A DNA stretch of 15,660 nucleotides from DAIPHL01 sp036771375 (GTDB lineage: Bacteria > Synergistota > Synergistia > Synergistales > Synergistaceae), in assembly GCA_036771375.1 (NCBI GenBank), contig DAIPHL010000036.1:1-15660 (forward strand), given 5' to 3'. A program made the position numbers and the translations under genes. Positions 14,096 to 15,660 of the stretch are shown piece by piece (within the stretch, counting starts at the first letter, position 1; each line of letters begins with the position of its first letter). The notes under the pieces were generated by a model. That model was not told the origin of the DNA. It made no database searches and saw only the letters and a program-made list of their open reading frames with translations.

Positions 14096-14799
14096 GAAGC
14101 GCTGTCGTCGTCTTTCCGGGAAGCAACTGCGACAGAGACGTCGAGGCGACCCTGCGCTTTATGGATGTCGGTCCGGTGGATATGGTCTGGCACGACGAGG
14201 AATCCTTCCCTGAGAAGCCGGATCTCGTGATCCTACCGGGCGGATTCTCCTACGGAGACTACCTGCGCTCCGGGGCGCTCGCGGCAAAAGCCCGTATCAT
14301 GCGGGCAGTCAGAGCACATGCCGAAGAGGGGGGACTGCTCATCGGCATATGCAACGGCTTCCAGATCCTCACCGAAGCGAAGCTTCTGCCGGGTGCCCTG
14401 CTGCCGAACGAAAACCTTCGTTTCATCTGTCGCCCTTGCCATATTCGCGTCGAACGAAACGACACACCCTTCACAAACGCGTTCCCCGAAGGAGAGATCG
14501 TCAACTTCCCCATCGCCCACCACGAGGGACTTTTCTTTCTGCCGCCGGACGATCTCGACGTGTTGGAGCGCAGCGGACGCGTCCTCTTCCGTTACGCCGA
14601 CCCGAAGACAGGGCGCACCGGCCGCGAGTATTCTCCGAACGGAGCGCTCGGAGGGATCGCGGGGATCGTCAACGAACGCGGCAACGTTCTCGGCCTGATG
14701 CCCCACCCGGAGCGTGCGACGCTCCGCGGATCGATATGGGGCACGGACGGCAGGCATTTCTGGCAGTCGCTCGATCTGCATTTCAAGACTCGGGGGTAA
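14092..14799 (+). CDS. purQ: Phosphoribosylformylglycinamidine synthase subunit PurQ (glutaminase)
   Basis: The 235-residue class I glutamine amidotransferase releases ammonia from glutamine for PurL. The nucleophile is Cys87 in GICNGFQIL, and His205 and Glu207 in MPHPER complete the triad. VVVFPGSNCDRD at the N-terminus and LPGGFSYGDYLRSGA (about 48-62) are PurQ signatures. The GTG start at 14092 shares bases with the purS stop (GTGA), with GGAG 8 bases upstream, so the two are translationally coupled. The open frame further upstream overlaps purS and is not coding. Confidence 0.95.
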   Translation: MRSAVVVFPGSNCDRDVEATLRFMDVGPVDMVWHDEESFPEKPDLVILPGGFSYGDYLRSGALAAKARIMRAVRAHAEEGGLLIGICNGFQILTEAKLLPGALLPNENLRFICRPCHIRVERNDTPFTNAFPEGEIVNFPIAHHEGLFFLPPDDLDVLERSGRVLFRYADPKTGRTGREYSPNGALGGIAGIVNERGNVLGLMPHPERATLRGSIWGTDGRHFWQSLDLHFKTRG

Positions 14800-14804
14800 T
14801 TGAG

Positions 14805-15660
14805 ATGAATCGCTCTTCCTCGGCCAATTTCGGCACGACAAAACGCTCTCCCGGATACCGCGAGGCCGGTCTCTCCGACAAGGAGTACGAAAAAATCCTG
14901 CGCACGCTCGACCGCGAGCCGAACGACCTCGAAACGGCGTTGATCGGCGTCATGTGGTCGGAGCATTGCAGCTACAAATCCACCAGAAAACTGCTCTCCC
15001 TCTTCCCGAACGAGGGAAAGAGCATGGTCCAGGGCCCCGGCGAAAACGCCGGGATCGTGGACTGCGGCGGCGGTTGGGGTCTCGCCTTCAAGGTCGAAAG
15101 CCACAACCACCCCTCCGCGGTCGCTCCGTATCAGGGAGCGGCCACGGGAGTCGGCGGCATCATTCGCGACATCCTCGCGATGGGAGCCCGCCCTGTTGCC
15201 TCGATGGATGGGCTCTTCCTCGGGCCACCCGATTCCGGGAAATCCCTCGCGCTCGCACAGGGGATCGTCGAGGGCATCGCCGGCTACGGAAATGCCGTCG
15301 GCGTCGCCACAATCGGTGGCAAGACCTTTTACGATCCCTGCTTCGAGGGCAATCCGCTCGTCAACGCCTTCAGCTGCGGACTCGTCAAACTGGAGGAAAT
15401 CGTCAGCTCCAAGACCGCCCGCCCCGGCCATCTGGCCGTTCTGCTCGGCTCCAGGACCGGCCGAGACGGCATCGCTGGAGCATCGTTCGCATCGAAGGAA
15501 CTCGAAGACGACAGCGGAGAGAGTCGCCCTCAGATACAGATCGGCGACCCATTCGAGGAGAAGCTGCTCATCGAGTGCTGCCTCGAACTCAAAGAAAAGA
15601 AGCTGATCGCATCGATGCAGGACATGGGGGCGGCCGGCATCCTCTCCTCGTCCGCCGACC
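14805..15660 (+). CDS. purL: Phosphoribosylformylglycinamidine synthase subunit PurL, N-terminal part, cut by window edge
   Basis: The frame is open from the ATG at 14805 to the window end and gives 285 residues of a protein that is usually 720-750 long in the PurS/PurQ-dependent form. PurL uses ATP and ammonia to convert FGAR to FGAM. Visible signatures are MWSEHCSYKSTRK (about 50-62), FKVESHNHPSAV (96-106, ligand-binding His), GGIIRDILAMGARP (about 117-130), IGDPFEEKLL and QDMGAAG near the end. The start is 5 bases after the purQ stop; GGGGG at 14792-14796 is the best ribosome site. The reading frame shows no break. Confidence 0.95.
   Translation, partial: MNRSSSANFGTTKRSPGYREAGLSDKEYEKILRTLDREPNDLETALIGVMWSEHCSYKSTRKLLSLFPNEGKSMVQGPGENAGIVDCGGGWGLAFKVESHNHPSAVAPYQGAATGVGGIIRDILAMGARPVASMDGLFLGPPDSGKSLALAQGIVEGIAGYGNAVGVATIGGKTFYDPCFEGNPLVNAFSCGLVKLEEIVSSKTARPGHLAVLLGSRTGRDGIAGASFASKELEDDSGESRPQIQIGDPFEEKLLIECCLELKEKKLIASMQDMGAAGILSSSAD

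Noticed and set aside
14592..15431. 279-residue minus-strand open frame
   Set aside because: It is antisense to the end of purQ and the start of purL, which are clear.
1..15660. CRISPR array, tRNA, rRNA, insertion sequence or phage genes
   Set aside because: I looked for regularly spaced direct repeats, cloverleaf-like sequences, terminal inverted repeats with transposase motifs and phage proteins, and found none. This is by eye; tRNAscan-SE, a CRISPR finder and an IS search would settle it.

Overview
The window looks like ordinary chromosome of a GC-rich, anaerobic-type bacterium. The gene content fits an amino-acid-fermenting lineage such as Synergistota: a pyrophosphate-type phosphofructokinase, RecD2 without RecBC, a separate PurS, a QueT transporter, and an acidic amino acid symporter beside a PucR regulator. 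That placement is inference from gene content only; no rRNA or taxonomic marker was compared. I see no tRNA, rRNA, insertion sequence, phage gene or CRISPR array.

Positions 1-990 (minus) hold the first 330 residues of a SERCA/PMCA-like calcium P-type ATPase, cut by the window edge just before its DKTGT site. A 318-base intergenic region with promoter-like and palindromic elements follows. Positions 1309-3938 (plus) carry a saccharopine dehydrogenase-like Rossmann oxidoreductase of unknown substrate and a dicarboxylate/amino acid:cation symporter. They converge on a PucR-type regulator (minus, 4042-5607) across two strong hairpins. This group may be a small regulated amino acid uptake and catabolism locus.

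The regulator is divergent from birA (5824-6831), a bifunctional biotin ligase/repressor; a perfect 9-bp inverted repeat lies between them. Then comes a minus-strand operon read gpsA -> pfkA -> recD2 (11350 down to 6879): glycerol-3-phosphate dehydrogenase, a divergent PPi-type phosphofructokinase, and a RecD2 helicase that begins 2 bases after pfkA ends. queT (11420-11920), an S-component-like queuosine precursor transporter, is divergent from gpsA.

Positions 12021-13614 hold a translationally coupled pair: a small protein whose C-terminal half resembles the GrpE beta wing, and a membrane protein with TPR, one transmembrane segment, a BON-like region and LysM. The window ends with purS-purQ-purL (13838 onward, purL cut by the edge), the subunits of formylglycinamidine ribonucleotide synthase, behind a near-consensus promoter. 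The least explained parts are the orphan oxidoreductase locus, the altered phosphofructokinase motifs, the GrpE-like/TPR-BON-LysM pair and several promoter palindromes.
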